From contig JAKAFF010000028.1 in NCBI GenBank assembly GCA_021818045.1, positions 1-10,582 of the forward strand: a DNA stretch of 10,582 bases, read 5' to 3'. Of this stretch, positions 1 through 7,820 are shown one piece after another (position 1 is the first letter of the stretch; each line of letters opens with the position of its first letter). A model generated the notes under the pieces. That model was not told the origin of the DNA. It saw only the letters and a list, made by a program, of their open reading frames with translations, and searched no databases. This DNA comes from a bacterium. GTDB taxonomy: Bacteria; Chlamydiota; Chlamydiia; Chlamydiales; SM23-39. A program made the translations under genes and the position numbers.

Positions 1-83
1 CAAGCATCTGAAAATCAACTACCTCTTAAATCAAAGTGCGGAAGTCGGGACTATGCTACTTGCGCTAGAGACTGAATGCGGCG

Positions 84-251
84 CTAATTTCTACAACCGC
101 AACTCGTTTTGCAACCGCAATGATAGTTGTCTTGTTTGCAGGCTGGGTGGCATCGGCAATCGCAATCGCGAGACTCGTCTCTATTTGGCCAATTGGGCGA
201 TGCGCAAGAGGCGAGAGCCATGCATGTGATTAGTAAGGTAAAAAATCGCAT
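84..251 (-). CDS. small cysteine-rich lipoprotein (55 aa)
   Basis: This short gene starts at ATG 251 and ends at a TAG at 84-86. A textbook ribosome site, AAGGAG, lies 6 bases before the start. The product opens with a short lipoprotein signal: Arg2, a hydrophobic stretch (residues 3-14) and the lipobox L-A-S-C ending at Cys16. The mature part would be 40 residues, anchored by lipid at Cys16, with eight more cysteines at 30, 32, 34, 38, 45, 47, 51 and 53. These form two clusters, CDCRCHPAC and CGCKTSCGC, of CxC and CxxxC pairs. Such a layout suits either disulfide cross-linking in the envelope or metal binding. Small cysteine-rich outer-membrane lipoproteins (OmcA type) are known in chlamydiae, but I see no sequence match good enough to name it. 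It lies 38 bases downstream of the carbonic anhydrase gene on the same strand, so co-transcription is likely. An open frame on the plus strand over the same bases is its antisense shadow. Confidence 0.8.
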   Translation of the reverse strand: MRFFTLLITCMALASCASPNWPNRDESRDCDCRCHPACKQDNYHCGCKTSCGCRN

Positions 252-257
252 ATCAAA

Positions 258-263
258 CTCCTT
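258..263 (-). promoter_or_regulatory. strong ribosome binding site of the cysteine-rich lipoprotein
   Basis: On the minus strand this reads AAGGAG, followed by the spacer TTTGAT and the ATG at 251. It sits in a purine-rich stretch of A and G. It is one of the two best Shine-Dalgarno sites in the window and is the main support for the short gene being real. Confidence 0.75.
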
Positions 264-289
264 TTTCCTTTTCCTTACACGATCCGCAC

Positions 290-904
290 TTATTCAATCA
301 AAATAAATTTTTTTCTTTGTGGGTCGTAGCTGTACACGCCTGCCTGGGCGATATCGAACCACCAGCCATGAAGATGGAGGCGGCCTTGCTCGACTTTTTC
401 TTGGATAAATGGGTAGCTCATCAGATGCTGTAATTGCAATAGGGTATTTGTTTGAGATAGTTGGTTGACTTTAGATAAATGGCTATTGGGGGGAGGTATA
501 TGACATGCACCTTGCCCATGTCTGAGCCAAGCGCGAAGGTGATCGGGTTTTGGGGTGTCGGGTTGTGCAGCTATGTCGGCAATGGCTTGCATAGCTCCGC
601 ATTCGGAGTGGCCGCAAATAATGATGTCTTGAACATTGAGGGAAAAAGTTGCAAACTCGAGCGCTGCAGAGACGCTATTGTCAAAGGCATCGTTGCAAGG
701 AGGGATGAGGTTGCCAATATTGCGCAAAACGAAAAGATCTCCAGGGTTTGTCGATGCAAATAGGTTGGGGACGACCCGGCTATCTGAGCAGGCGATTAAT
801 AGAGCGTCGGGTTTTTGCCCTAAAGCAAGCGATGCAAATAGGCGGCGCTTTTCTTCGGTAAGGCTTTTTCTAAAGGCGGCAATGCCTTGCAACAACTTTT
901 TCAC
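290..904 (-). CDS. beta-class carbonic anhydrase (204 aa)
   Basis: This zinc enzyme interconverts CO2 and water with bicarbonate and a proton, and is probably cytoplasmic because no signal peptide is seen. The beta-class signatures are clear: CSDSR at residues 39-43 supplies the zinc ligand Cys39 and the Asp41-Arg43 dyad, and GHSECGAM supplies His99 and Cys102. The motif GDLFVLRNIGN (55-65) also fits the family. The frame stays open far upstream inside the ATPase gene, but homology begins only at the GTG at 904, whose GTGA overlaps the ATPase stop codon by four bases. That start gives 204 residues, the usual size for the class. The start has only a weak ribosome site (GGA), as expected for a translationally coupled gene. 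Being coupled to a proton pump suggests a part in pH or bicarbonate balance. The family is certain; the physiological role is inferred. Confidence 0.95.
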   Translation of the reverse strand: MKKLLQGIAAFRKSLTEEKRRLFASLALGQKPDALLIACSDSRVVPNLFASTNPGDLFVLRNIGNLIPPCNDAFDNSVSAALEFATFSLNVQDIIICGHSECGAMQAIADIAAQPDTPKPDHLRAWLRHGQGACHIPPPNSHLSKVNQLSQTNTLLQLQHLMSYPFIQEKVEQGRLHLHGWWFDIAQAGVYSYDPQRKKFILIE

Positions 905-3273
905 GGATGCATGCGTTCCAATAGTTTGTAGGCCATGATTTTGACAAAATCTTCTACAAACATCCAGCAAATTGCATAGAGCCATAAAAAGGCAATATAG
1001 CCCCAAGGGACGGCTGTGATGAAAATCCCAAATCCCACGATGAGCGCTGCGATGATTTGAGTGATTAAGATGGCGCCAAAGAGAATCGGGGAGGGGTGAG
1101 GTTGAGCAAAGAAGGCGTGTCTTGTACGAGCAATAAAGAGGGTTAGGTGTCCTGCAATGGAGAGTTTTAGAAAGATGAAGGACTGTAATTGAGGAAGCGA
1201 AAAGTGAAAAAAATGGCGGGCGATGACGATCAAAATGAAGGTTTCTAGCACGCCTACAAGGCCAAGCGCCGTGGCAATGCATAGGATCTTCTTCATTTGC
1301 CATCTCACAGGCTTGGCGCCTAAAATGGTATGATCGTACACGATGGTCATGATGGGGATATCATTGAGAAGCGCAAGCAATACGATCATCAGGGCGGTTA
1401 CGGGATAAAAATTGTAGACGAGGATGCATGACACCATAAAGAGCATGATGCGAATGGTTTCTGCGATGCGATAAATGCTGTAACTTGTCATCCGCTCAAA
1501 GATGCGGCGCGCCTCTTCAATGGCCCGGATAATGACGGATAGTCCCGGCGCTGTGAGGACGAGCGCTGCAGCAGATCTTGCGGCATCGGTTGCGCCGCTC
1601 ACAGCAATGCCGACATCCGCTTGTTTGAGAGCCGGGGCATCATTGACCCCATCTCCTGTCATGCCAACGATCCGCTTTTTCTCTTGCAGCGCCTTGATAA
1701 TGTCGTATTTTTGCTCTGGAAATACTTGGGCAAAGCCGTCGCAATTTTCTATTTCGTTGCTATCGATGGTTTGGGCGACGCAAATGTTTTTCCCAATAGC
1801 CAGCTCCTTGGCAGTCTCTTTTGCAATGGCGATATTATCCCCTGTCAACATTTTGATCTGGATGCCATGCTCAATGGCGCGTGCAATGGTGTCTTTAGAG
1901 TCTTCTCGGAGTGGATCTGAAAGAGTTAAAAGTCCTAAAAATTGCCACGAATGTTTCTCATCGCCGCTGCTTGCAACCCCAAGCGTCCGAAATCCCATGG
2001 CCGCAAGCTCTTCGATTTTTTGGCTAATTTCTTGCGCCACTGCAGGATCTGGTTGGCACAGATTTAAGATGACTTGAGGGGCTCCTTTTGTGACGTAAAA
2101 GGTATTGCCCTCAGGGGCGATGACGGTAGCTTCGGTGCGCTTAGAGATGGGATCGAAGGGGGTGAACTTAATTTGGTGAAATGCACTGAGGAGATTGGTG
2201 TCTGCAAAGCCGTTGAGAATGGCCATGTCGATGGGATCGAGGTCTTCTGCTTTGCAGGCTAAAGAAGCACAAATGTGCAGTGCTTTGGGGTCTTTGTTTT
2301 CGAAGGTAATGAGATTGCCGAGTTTCAGCTTATTTTGGGTCAAGGTCCCTGTTTTATCGCAGCATAAGATCTCTACGCCTGCCATCTCCTCAATCGACTC
2401 CAATTTAGTGACAATGGCTTTGAGTTTAGAGAGCTTGAGGGCGCCGAGAGCCATCGTGACCGATAAGACAGCAGGCATGGCCACAGGGATGGATGCGACA
2501 ATCAAAATAAGGACAAATTGGAGAAGCTCAAAGAAAGAGTCTCCGCGCAAAAGCTGCACGGTAGTGAGTACGAGAGCTAAAAATAGGCTGATGGTGATGA
2601 GGTATTTGCCAATTTTCAACACCGCCTTTTGAAAATGGGATACAGATCCTGCTTTTTCAACAAGTGTGGCGGTTTTCCCAAAGTAGGTATTTTCCCCTGT
2701 GGCAGTGACAAGGGCTTGCATTTCTCCTTGTTTGACGATGGATCCAGAAAAGATCGGGTCGCTTGGCTTTTTGGTGACTGGCAAAGATTCCCCAGTGAGA
2801 GCCGATTGATCGATGGTGAGATAATCTCCTTCGATGAGCGTCGCGTCGGCTGGCACAATATTTCCTAAACGCAGACGGATGAGATCTCCTCTCACAAGCT
2901 GCGCGCTTTCTATTTCTGTCCAATTGCCATCTCTTTTCACAAGGCTTTTTAAAGCGAGCCTTTTTTTAAGTGCTGCTACGGCATTGCCTGCTTGAAATTC
3001 TTCGAAAAACCCAACCAACCCATTGACGAGAAGCAGCACAGAAATGATGTATAAATCGGCCCAATGGTGTAGCACAGCCGAGAGAATGGCGGCGATTTCA
3101 ATCATCCATGGGATGGGGCCCCAAAAGTAGAAAAAGAATTTCAAAAGGGGGTGCTCTTTTTTTTCTGCAAGCAGGTTGGGACCCTCTTGCTGCAATCGGA
3201 GCTTGGCCTCCTCTTGGGAAAGACCTGATGGCCTGGATTGCAATTGGCGAAATAGATCTTCAATGGATTGCAT
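901..3273 (-). CDS. proton-pumping P-type ATPase, plasma-membrane (type IIIA) kind (790 aa)
   Basis: This inner-membrane pump exports protons at the cost of ATP. All P-type landmarks are present (numbering from ATG 3273): TGES of the actuator domain at 160-163, the phosphorylation motif DKTGTLT with Asp306, KGAP in the nucleotide domain at 396-399, and TGDGVNDAP at 539-547. The M4 segment IPVAMPAVLSVTMA and the stretch SIEEMAG before DKTG are typical of plant and fungal H+-ATPases. Residues matching the plant pump's proton site are kept: Asn84 in M2, Arg608 in M5 and Asp638 in M6 (ALLNDIPI). Ten membrane segments are expected. The long C-terminal autoinhibitory tail of plant pumps is missing. 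I chose ATG 3273 because GGGAG lies 7 bases before it; an in-frame TTG at 3306 is possible but would deepen the overlap with acetate kinase from 14 to 47 bases. It is coupled to ackA upstream and carbonic anhydrase downstream. Confidence 0.95.
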   Translation of the reverse strand: MQSIEDLFRQLQSRPSGLSQEEAKLRLQQEGPNLLAEKKEHPLLKFFFYFWGPIPWMIEIAAILSAVLHHWADLYIISVLLLVNGLVGFFEEFQAGNAVAALKKRLALKSLVKRDGNWTEIESAQLVRGDLIRLRLGNIVPADATLIEGDYLTIDQSALTGESLPVTKKPSDPIFSGSIVKQGEMQALVTATGENTYFGKTATLVEKAGSVSHFQKAVLKIGKYLITISLFLALVLTTVQLLRGDSFFELLQFVLILIVASIPVAMPAVLSVTMALGALKLSKLKAIVTKLESIEEMAGVEILCCDKTGTLTQNKLKLGNLITFENKDPKALHICASLACKAEDLDPIDMAILNGFADTNLLSAFHQIKFTPFDPISKRTEATVIAPEGNTFYVTKGAPQVILNLCQPDPAVAQEISQKIEELAAMGFRTLGVASSGDEKHSWQFLGLLTLSDPLREDSKDTIARAIEHGIQIKMLTGDNIAIAKETAKELAIGKNICVAQTIDSNEIENCDGFAQVFPEQKYDIIKALQEKKRIVGMTGDGVNDAPALKQADVGIAVSGATDAARSAAALVLTAPGLSVIIRAIEEARRIFERMTSYSIYRIAETIRIMLFMVSCILVYNFYPVTALMIVLLALLNDIPIMTIVYDHTILGAKPVRWQMKKILCIATALGLVGVLETFILIVIARHFFHFSLPQLQSFIFLKLSIAGHLTLFIARTRHAFFAQPHPSPILFGAILITQIIAALIVGFGIFITAVPWGYIAFLWLYAICWMFVEDFVKIMAYKLLERMHP

Positions 3274-4369
3274 GGAATGTCTCCCAACACTCTTTGGCGA
3301 TTTCAAAAGCCTCTTGTGTGTGGATGAGGAGCACTTGAACTTGAGAGCGAGAAAGGATGCAATCGCCAGGATTTTGTGGATTTTGCGGTAAGGAAATGCC
3401 TAAAAAGGCCAGCTTTTGACACACCTTGTTGCGAATTTGCTCCGCATTTTCTCCGATGCCGCCTGTGAAAACAAGGCTATCTAGTCCTTGCAAAGAGGCG
3501 CTCATGGCGCCAATTGCGCAGCTGAGTCGATGGACATACATATCGATTGCAAGTTGCGCTCTTGCGTCTGCTTTTTGGGCACATCTAAGCACATCGCGCA
3601 TATCGCTAGAAATGCCAGAAATTCCTAAAAGACCCGATTTGTGATAAAGCGTTTCTGCAATCTGTTGCGGTGTGCAACTTTGTAAAAGATACAAGAGAAT
3701 GCCGGGATCGATAGTGCCCGATCGCGTGCCCATCATCACCCCTTCTAAGGGGGTAAATCCCATTGTCGTGTCGATGCTTACGCCATTTTGCAAAGCGCAT
3801 AAAGAGGCGCCAGATCCCAGATGGCAAATGACCATCTTCTGCGGCATAACCCCCAACATTTCGGCAGCTTTGCGACTACAGTATTGGAAGCTGATGCCAT
3901 GAAAGCCAAAGCGCTGGATTCCCTCTTCGTACCATTGATAAGGACCGGGATATACTCGGGCGGCCTCTGGCAGGGTTTTGTGGAATGCGGTATCAAATAC
4001 GGCAAATTGGGGCGCTTGCGGGTAGAGCCTTGCTAAGGCATCGATACCCACTAAATCGGCCTTGTTGTGCAAGGGAGCCAAAGTTTCAAGAGAGCGGATA
4101 TGCGCTTTTAACTTGGCATCGATGCGCGTTGTTTTCACATAGCTTTTGCCGCCATGCACCACGCGATGGCCGATGAGATCAATGGATCTATTGACCAAGA
4201 GCGTTTTAATTTGCGCCTCGATAGATGCAGCGCTTTTTGTGTTTTGCCACTCTACTTCTTTTTCCCAAATGGGAGCGCTCCATATCTGAGGAGAGGAGGC
4301 AAATTGAAAGAGGGCGCATTTGATGCTGCTCGAGCCGCTATTTAAAACTAAAATATTTTTTTGTCCCAT
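3260..4369 (-). CDS. ackA: acetate kinase (369 aa)
   Basis: Acetate kinase converts acetyl-phosphate and ADP to acetate and ATP, reversibly, in the cytoplasm. Both family signatures are visible: VLNSGSSSIK at residues 8-17 with Asn10, and LIGHRVVHGG at 65-74 with Arg69. Other active-site residues known from the family are in place: Asp126 (FDTAFH), His157 (FGFHG), Arg216 (MGTRSG), the ADP-site motif FTGGIGEN (301-308) and Glu353 near the C terminus. At 369 residues it is about 30 shorter than common AckA proteins; the shortening seems spread over the loop after residue 30 and the C-terminal tail, with no catalytic residue lost. The start at ATG 4369 lacks a clear Shine-Dalgarno site. The stop overlaps the ATPase start by 14 bases. 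It is divergent from phosphoketolase, whose product acetyl-phosphate is its substrate, so a pathway link is very likely. Confidence 0.96.
   Translation of the reverse strand: MGQKNILVLNSGSSSIKCALFQFASSPQIWSAPIWEKEVEWQNTKSAASIEAQIKTLLVNRSIDLIGHRVVHGGKSYVKTTRIDAKLKAHIRSLETLAPLHNKADLVGIDALARLYPQAPQFAVFDTAFHKTLPEAARVYPGPYQWYEEGIQRFGFHGISFQYCSRKAAEMLGVMPQKMVICHLGSGASLCALQNGVSIDTTMGFTPLEGVMMGTRSGTIDPGILLYLLQSCTPQQIAETLYHKSGLLGISGISSDMRDVLRCAQKADARAQLAIDMYVHRLSCAIGAMSASLQGLDSLVFTGGIGENAEQIRNKVCQKLAFLGISLPQNPQNPGDCILSRSQVQVLLIHTQEAFEIAKECWETFHAIH
3281..3285 (-). promoter_or_regulatory. ribosome binding site deciding the H+-ATPase start
   Basis: On the minus strand GGGAG is followed by a 7-base spacer and ATG 3273. 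It lies inside the end of the acetate kinase gene, and it favours ATG 3273 over the longer TTG start at 3306. Confidence 0.6.
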
Positions 4370-4420
4370 TGTCTATGCAAATATCAGATCAAAACGTATG
4401 ATGCGAGAAAAAAAGGGTCT
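4370..4420. promoter_or_regulatory. divergent gap between acetate kinase and phosphoketolase genes
   Basis: Only 51 bases separate the two divergent start codons, so both promoters must lie here or reach into the genes. On the plus strand TATGAT at 4397-4402 is a fair -10 box, but it has no good -35 box at the usual distance and would leave a leader of only about 12 bases. On the minus strand no convincing pair is seen. The xfp start has only a GGG at 4415-4417, three bases before the ATG. Confidence 0.35.
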
Positions 4421-6796
4421 ATGGAGCATCTCCTTTCTGAAGAATTGCAAAAGATGCACGCCTATTGGCGCGCTGCCAACTATCTTTCGGTAGGACAGAT
4501 CTATCTTTACGACAACCCCCTTTTAAAGCAGCCGCTTCGCTTAGAGCACATCAAACCGCGCCTCTTAGGCCACTGGGGAACAACGCCTGGACTCAATTTC
4601 ATTTATGTTCATCTCAACCGCGTGATTCAGATGCGCGCCTTGGATCTTCTCTACATCACAGGTCCAGGTCATGGAGGCCCCGCATTGGTGGCAAATACCT
4701 ATTTGGAAGGGACTTATAGCGAAATTTATCCTCAAGTATCTCAAGATGAAGAGGGGATGAGGCAGCTTTTCAAGCAATTTTCTTTTCCGGGAGGGATACC
4801 GAGCCACGTAGCGCCGCAAACTCCAGGATCGATCAATGAAGGGGGAGAGCTTGGATATTCGCTTGCGCACGCCTATGGCGCCGTCTTTGACAATCCCGAT
4901 CTTGTGGCCATTTGTGTTGTTGGAGACGGGGAGGCGGAAACAGGGGCTTTGGCCACGAGTTGGCACTCGAATAAGTTTCTCAATCCTGCGCGCGACGGGG
5001 CGGTGCTCCCCATTTTGCATCTCAATGGGTACAAGATTGCAGAGCCGACAGTGCTCGGGCGCATTTCTAAGGGCGAGCTCCAAAAACTCTTTCGCGGCTA
5101 TGGCTATGAGCCCTATTTTGTCGAAGGGGATGATCCTTTAAAACTACACCCCATCATGGCCAAAACGCTGGATCAAATCTTCGATGAGATCCGAGACATC
5201 CAAAGCGCTGCTCGGAAAGAGGGGTTTAAAAAGCGTCCCCTTTGGCCGATGATGGTGCTCTGCACGCCCAAAGGTTGGACGGGGCCCAAGAAGGTGGATG
5301 GGATCGCGATCGAGGGGACATTTCGCGCGCACCAAGTGCCCTTGGCAGGCTTTCAAGAACATCCAGAGCACATTCAGCTCTTGGAAAAGTGGATGAAAAG
5401 TTACCGACCTGAGGAGCTCTTTGATGAAAAGGGAAGACTCATCGCTTCTTTGGCCTCCCTTGCACCTAAAGGCTCTAAGCGCATGGGGGCCAGTCCCTAT
5501 GCTAATGGAGGGATTCGTTTGCGCGATTTAAAACTTCCCGATTTTCGAAAATATGCTGTGGCTGTCACTTCTGCTGGAGCCCAATTGGGAGAAGCGACGC
5601 GGGTGATGGGTGGTTTTTTGCGCGATGTGATGCAGCTCAATATGGAGGAGAAAAACTTTCGGGTATTTGGTCCCGATGAGACGGCGTCTAATCGCCTGAG
5701 CGCTCTTTTTGATGTGACAAATCGCACATCGACTGCCAAAATTTTAGCGACGGACGATCACATAGCGCCCGATGGACGGGTCATGGAAGTGTTGAGCGAG
5801 CACCTGTGTCAAGGATGGCTAGAAGGATATTTGCTGACCGGAAGACACGGCTTTTTTTCGTGTTATGAAGCATTTATCCACATCGTGGACTCCATGTTCA
5901 ATCAACATGCCAAATGGCTTAAAGTATGCAAGGATCTTCCCTGGCGCCGCCCCATTGCATCGCTCAATTACTTGCTCACGTCTCATGTTTGGAGACAAGA
6001 CCATAACGGATTTAGCCATCAAGATCCCGGCTTTATCGATCATGTGGTCAATAAAAAAGCCTCCATCGTCCGCGTCTATCTTCCTCCGGATGCCAATACG
6101 CTTCTTTCTGTCACAGATCACTGTTTGCGTAGCCGCAACTTTGTCAACGTGATTATCGCTGGCAAACAACCCCAACCCCAATGGCTCGATATGGCAGCGG
6201 CTGTGGAGCATTGTACAGAGGGACTTGGGATTTGGGCATGGGCGAGCAATGACAACGGAGCCGATCCCGACGTCGTCATGGCGTGTGCAGGAGACGTTCC
6301 CACGATTGAGACGCTGGCAGCTGTCGAAATTTTGCGCAAACACACCCCTAAATTGAAAATTCGGGTGATCAACGTTGTCGATTTGATGACTTTGCAACCC
6401 CAAAGCGAGCATCCCCATGGGCTTGGCGATCGCGATTACGATCTCTTATTCACCAAAGATAAACCGATCATTTTTGCCTTTCACGGTTATCCTTGGCTTA
6501 TCCATCGGCTTACCTATCGAAGAACTAACCAGCACTTGCATGTAAGAGGTTACAAAGAAGAGGGGACCACGACAACGCCCTTTGATATGTGCGTGCTCAA
6601 TGACATCGATCGATTCCACTTGGCAGGTGACGTGCTTGATCGAGTTGCAAACGTGGAAAGAACAGCAGAGCTTAAACAGTGGCTGCGCGATCAGCTCATT
6701 CGGCATAAAGAGTATATCGTGAAGTATGGCGAAGATATGCCAGAAATCAGACAGTGGCGTTGGATGTCGCCAGGCGCTCTGCCAGCAAATCCATAA
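4421..6796 (+). CDS. xfp: xylulose-5-phosphate/fructose-6-phosphate phosphoketolase (791 aa)
   Basis: This thiamine-diphosphate enzyme splits xylulose-5-P (or fructose-6-P) with phosphate into acetyl-phosphate and glyceraldehyde-3-P (or erythrose-4-P). Family motifs run along the whole chain: GHWGTTPG at 50-57, GPGHGGPA at 81-88, the phosphoketolase signature EGGELGY at 140-146, the cofactor motif starting GDGEAETG at 168 and closing near Asn202, FGPDE with Glu420, TGRHGFF at 473-479, and the second signature region HGYPWLIHRLTYRR followed by VRGYKEEGTTTTPFD. The length matches the family (about 790-825). The frame is open back to a TTG at 4361, but that lies inside ackA; ATG 4421 gives the expected N terminus. 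Acetyl-phosphate made here feeds the divergent acetate kinase. Which sugar is preferred cannot be read from the sequence. The last 50 bases overlap the end of the convergent MscS gene. Confidence 0.97.
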   Translation: MEHLLSEELQKMHAYWRAANYLSVGQIYLYDNPLLKQPLRLEHIKPRLLGHWGTTPGLNFIYVHLNRVIQMRALDLLYITGPGHGGPALVANTYLEGTYSEIYPQVSQDEEGMRQLFKQFSFPGGIPSHVAPQTPGSINEGGELGYSLAHAYGAVFDNPDLVAICVVGDGEAETGALATSWHSNKFLNPARDGAVLPILHLNGYKIAEPTVLGRISKGELQKLFRGYGYEPYFVEGDDPLKLHPIMAKTLDQIFDEIRDIQSAARKEGFKKRPLWPMMVLCTPKGWTGPKKVDGIAIEGTFRAHQVPLAGFQEHPEHIQLLEKWMKSYRPEELFDEKGRLIASLASLAPKGSKRMGASPYANGGIRLRDLKLPDFRKYAVAVTSAGAQLGEATRVMGGFLRDVMQLNMEEKNFRVFGPDETASNRLSALFDVTNRTSTAKILATDDHIAPDGRVMEVLSEHLCQGWLEGYLLTGRHGFFSCYEAFIHIVDSMFNQHAKWLKVCKDLPWRRPIASLNYLLTSHVWRQDHNGFSHQDPGFIDHVVNKKASIVRVYLPPDANTLLSVTDHCLRSRNFVNVIIAGKQPQPQWLDMAAAVEHCTEGLGIWAWASNDNGADPDVVMACAGDVPTIETLAAVEILRKHTPKLKIRVINVVDLMTLQPQSEHPHGLGDRDYDLLFTKDKPIIFAFHGYPWLIHRLTYRRTNQHLHVRGYKEEGTTTTPFDMCVLNDIDRFHLAGDVLDRVANVERTAELKQWLRDQLIRHKEYIVKYGEDMPEIRQWRWMSPGALPANP

Positions 6797-7820
6797 TTGT
6801 TAGGGTTGAGCGAACCCCCGCTTGTTGGATGAGTGTATAGATGTGGATTAGGAGGGTATGTTTGAGCTGCAAGAACTGCTGCAAATCGGTAGTTTTTGTG
6901 TAGGCGCGGATATTTAAGTGGATGGCATAAGGCTTTAATTCAGAGATAAAGGCGCTCGTTTGTTCGTTTGCATCTATCTGGGGATGAGCTGTCAGGTATT
7001 GCTGAATTTGCTTGGCTAAGGACTCAATTTTGGAAATATCTTCTGTGCGGATCGCAAGAGTTTCATCGATACATCGGTGGGTCATCCGAGAGAAATTGAC
7101 GAGATATTCAGTGGAAAAGAGGGCATTCGGCAGATAGATAGGTTTTTTTTCTGTATCTCGAATTGTGGTAAAATACCAACCAATCTCTTCGATCCATCCG
7201 AGGATGTTTTTGTGAGGCAAACTCACTTGATCGCCAACTGCAAAAGAGCCCGATAGTTGGATCATAAATCCGCCATAAAAATTCGCGACGATGTCTTTAG
7301 TGGCCAAAGCCAAAGCGCCTATCCCAATCCCCCCGAATGTGACAAGAGGGGTGATGTCGAGTCCAAAGACTTGCAAAGCCACTAAAATAAAAGCAAAAAC
7401 CACGAAGGCGGAAAAGAGCTTTGCGAGAGTGTGGCTGAAGCCTTTTCGGGTAGCAAGAGGCTCTTTGAGGAGCACATTTTTTTGAAAAATAGAGATCCAT
7501 CGCAGTACTGACCAAAGAAGACAGCTGATCAGGGCGATTTTGTGTAGGGGGACGAGGTTGAAAGGAGTGGTTGGCTGAAAATGACGAGAAGAGATGTCGA
7601 TCAATAACAGCCCAAATAGGACCCAGGCAAGGGTGCGCATCGGGGTGATTGCAGCATAGTGAAACCACTGATGCCAGCTTTTCACTTTGCCAGGCATGTT
7701 CTGCCGGACAAAGATCCAGCGATGAATCAGGAAGCGGAAGCCAAAGAGGAAAAGGAGCAAAAATGCGAGTTCAATACTCCAAACAAATTCGTAGGTGGCT
7801 CCTTGGAAAAAATCTCTCAT
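6747..7820 (-). CDS. MscS-family mechanosensitive channel (357 aa)
   Basis: This would be an inner-membrane channel that opens under membrane tension and releases ions and small solutes during hypo-osmotic shock. Hydrophobic segments lie near residues 14-34, 57-76, 92-112 and 134-154. The pore helix follows at 157-187, with the glycine/alanine pattern GGIGIGALALAT typical of MscS. The beta domain follows with the expected pattern GSFAVGDQV (191-199) and the motif IYLPNALFS (228-236), then a cytoplasmic alpha/beta domain. With about five membrane segments it is longer than E. coli MscS (286 residues) and closer in shape to the medium-sized YnaI type. The ATG overlaps the stop of the cotransporter gene as ATGA, with AGGAAG 8 bases before the start, so the two are probably made together. 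Its 3' end runs 50 bases into the convergent phosphoketolase gene. Gating and ion preference are not visible. Confidence 0.92.
   Translation of the reverse strand: MRDFFQGATYEFVWSIELAFLLLFLFGFRFLIHRWIFVRQNMPGKVKSWHQWFHYAAITPMRTLAWVLFGLLLIDISSRHFQPTTPFNLVPLHKIALISCLLWSVLRWISIFQKNVLLKEPLATRKGFSHTLAKLFSAFVVFAFILVALQVFGLDITPLVTFGGIGIGALALATKDIVANFYGGFMIQLSGSFAVGDQVSLPHKNILGWIEEIGWYFTTIRDTEKKPIYLPNALFSTEYLVNFSRMTHRCIDETLAIRTEDISKIESLAKQIQQYLTAHPQIDANEQTSAFISELKPYAIHLNIRAYTKTTDLQQFLQLKHTLLIHIYTLIQQAGVRSTLTIMDLLAERLATSNATV

Noticed and set aside
2..229. Open plus-strand frame from the window edge with several Cys, Arg and Asn
   Set aside because: It lies antisense to the cysteine-rich lipoprotein, whose TGC/TGT codons and ribosome site explain the pattern; no family is recognisable and it has no start in view.
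905..1303. Upstream extension of the carbonic anhydrase frame
   Set aside because: It runs inside the ATPase gene and carries no carbonic anhydrase homology; GTG 904 gives the normal protein length.
1502..2077. Plus-strand frame of 191 codons
   Set aside because: Antisense shadow of the H+-ATPase catalytic domains, with no family pattern of its own.
4565..5083. Minus-strand frame of 172 codons
   Set aside because: Antisense to the most conserved part of phosphoketolase, including its signature motif.
5819..6418. Minus-strand frame of 199 codons
   Set aside because: Antisense shadow of phosphoketolase, rich in His/Cys/Asn typical of reverse-frame translation.
6803..6817. Small hairpin GGGTT...AACCC after the phosphoketolase stop, as a terminator
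   Set aside because: The stem has only five pairs, there is no T-run, and it lies in MscS coding sequence.
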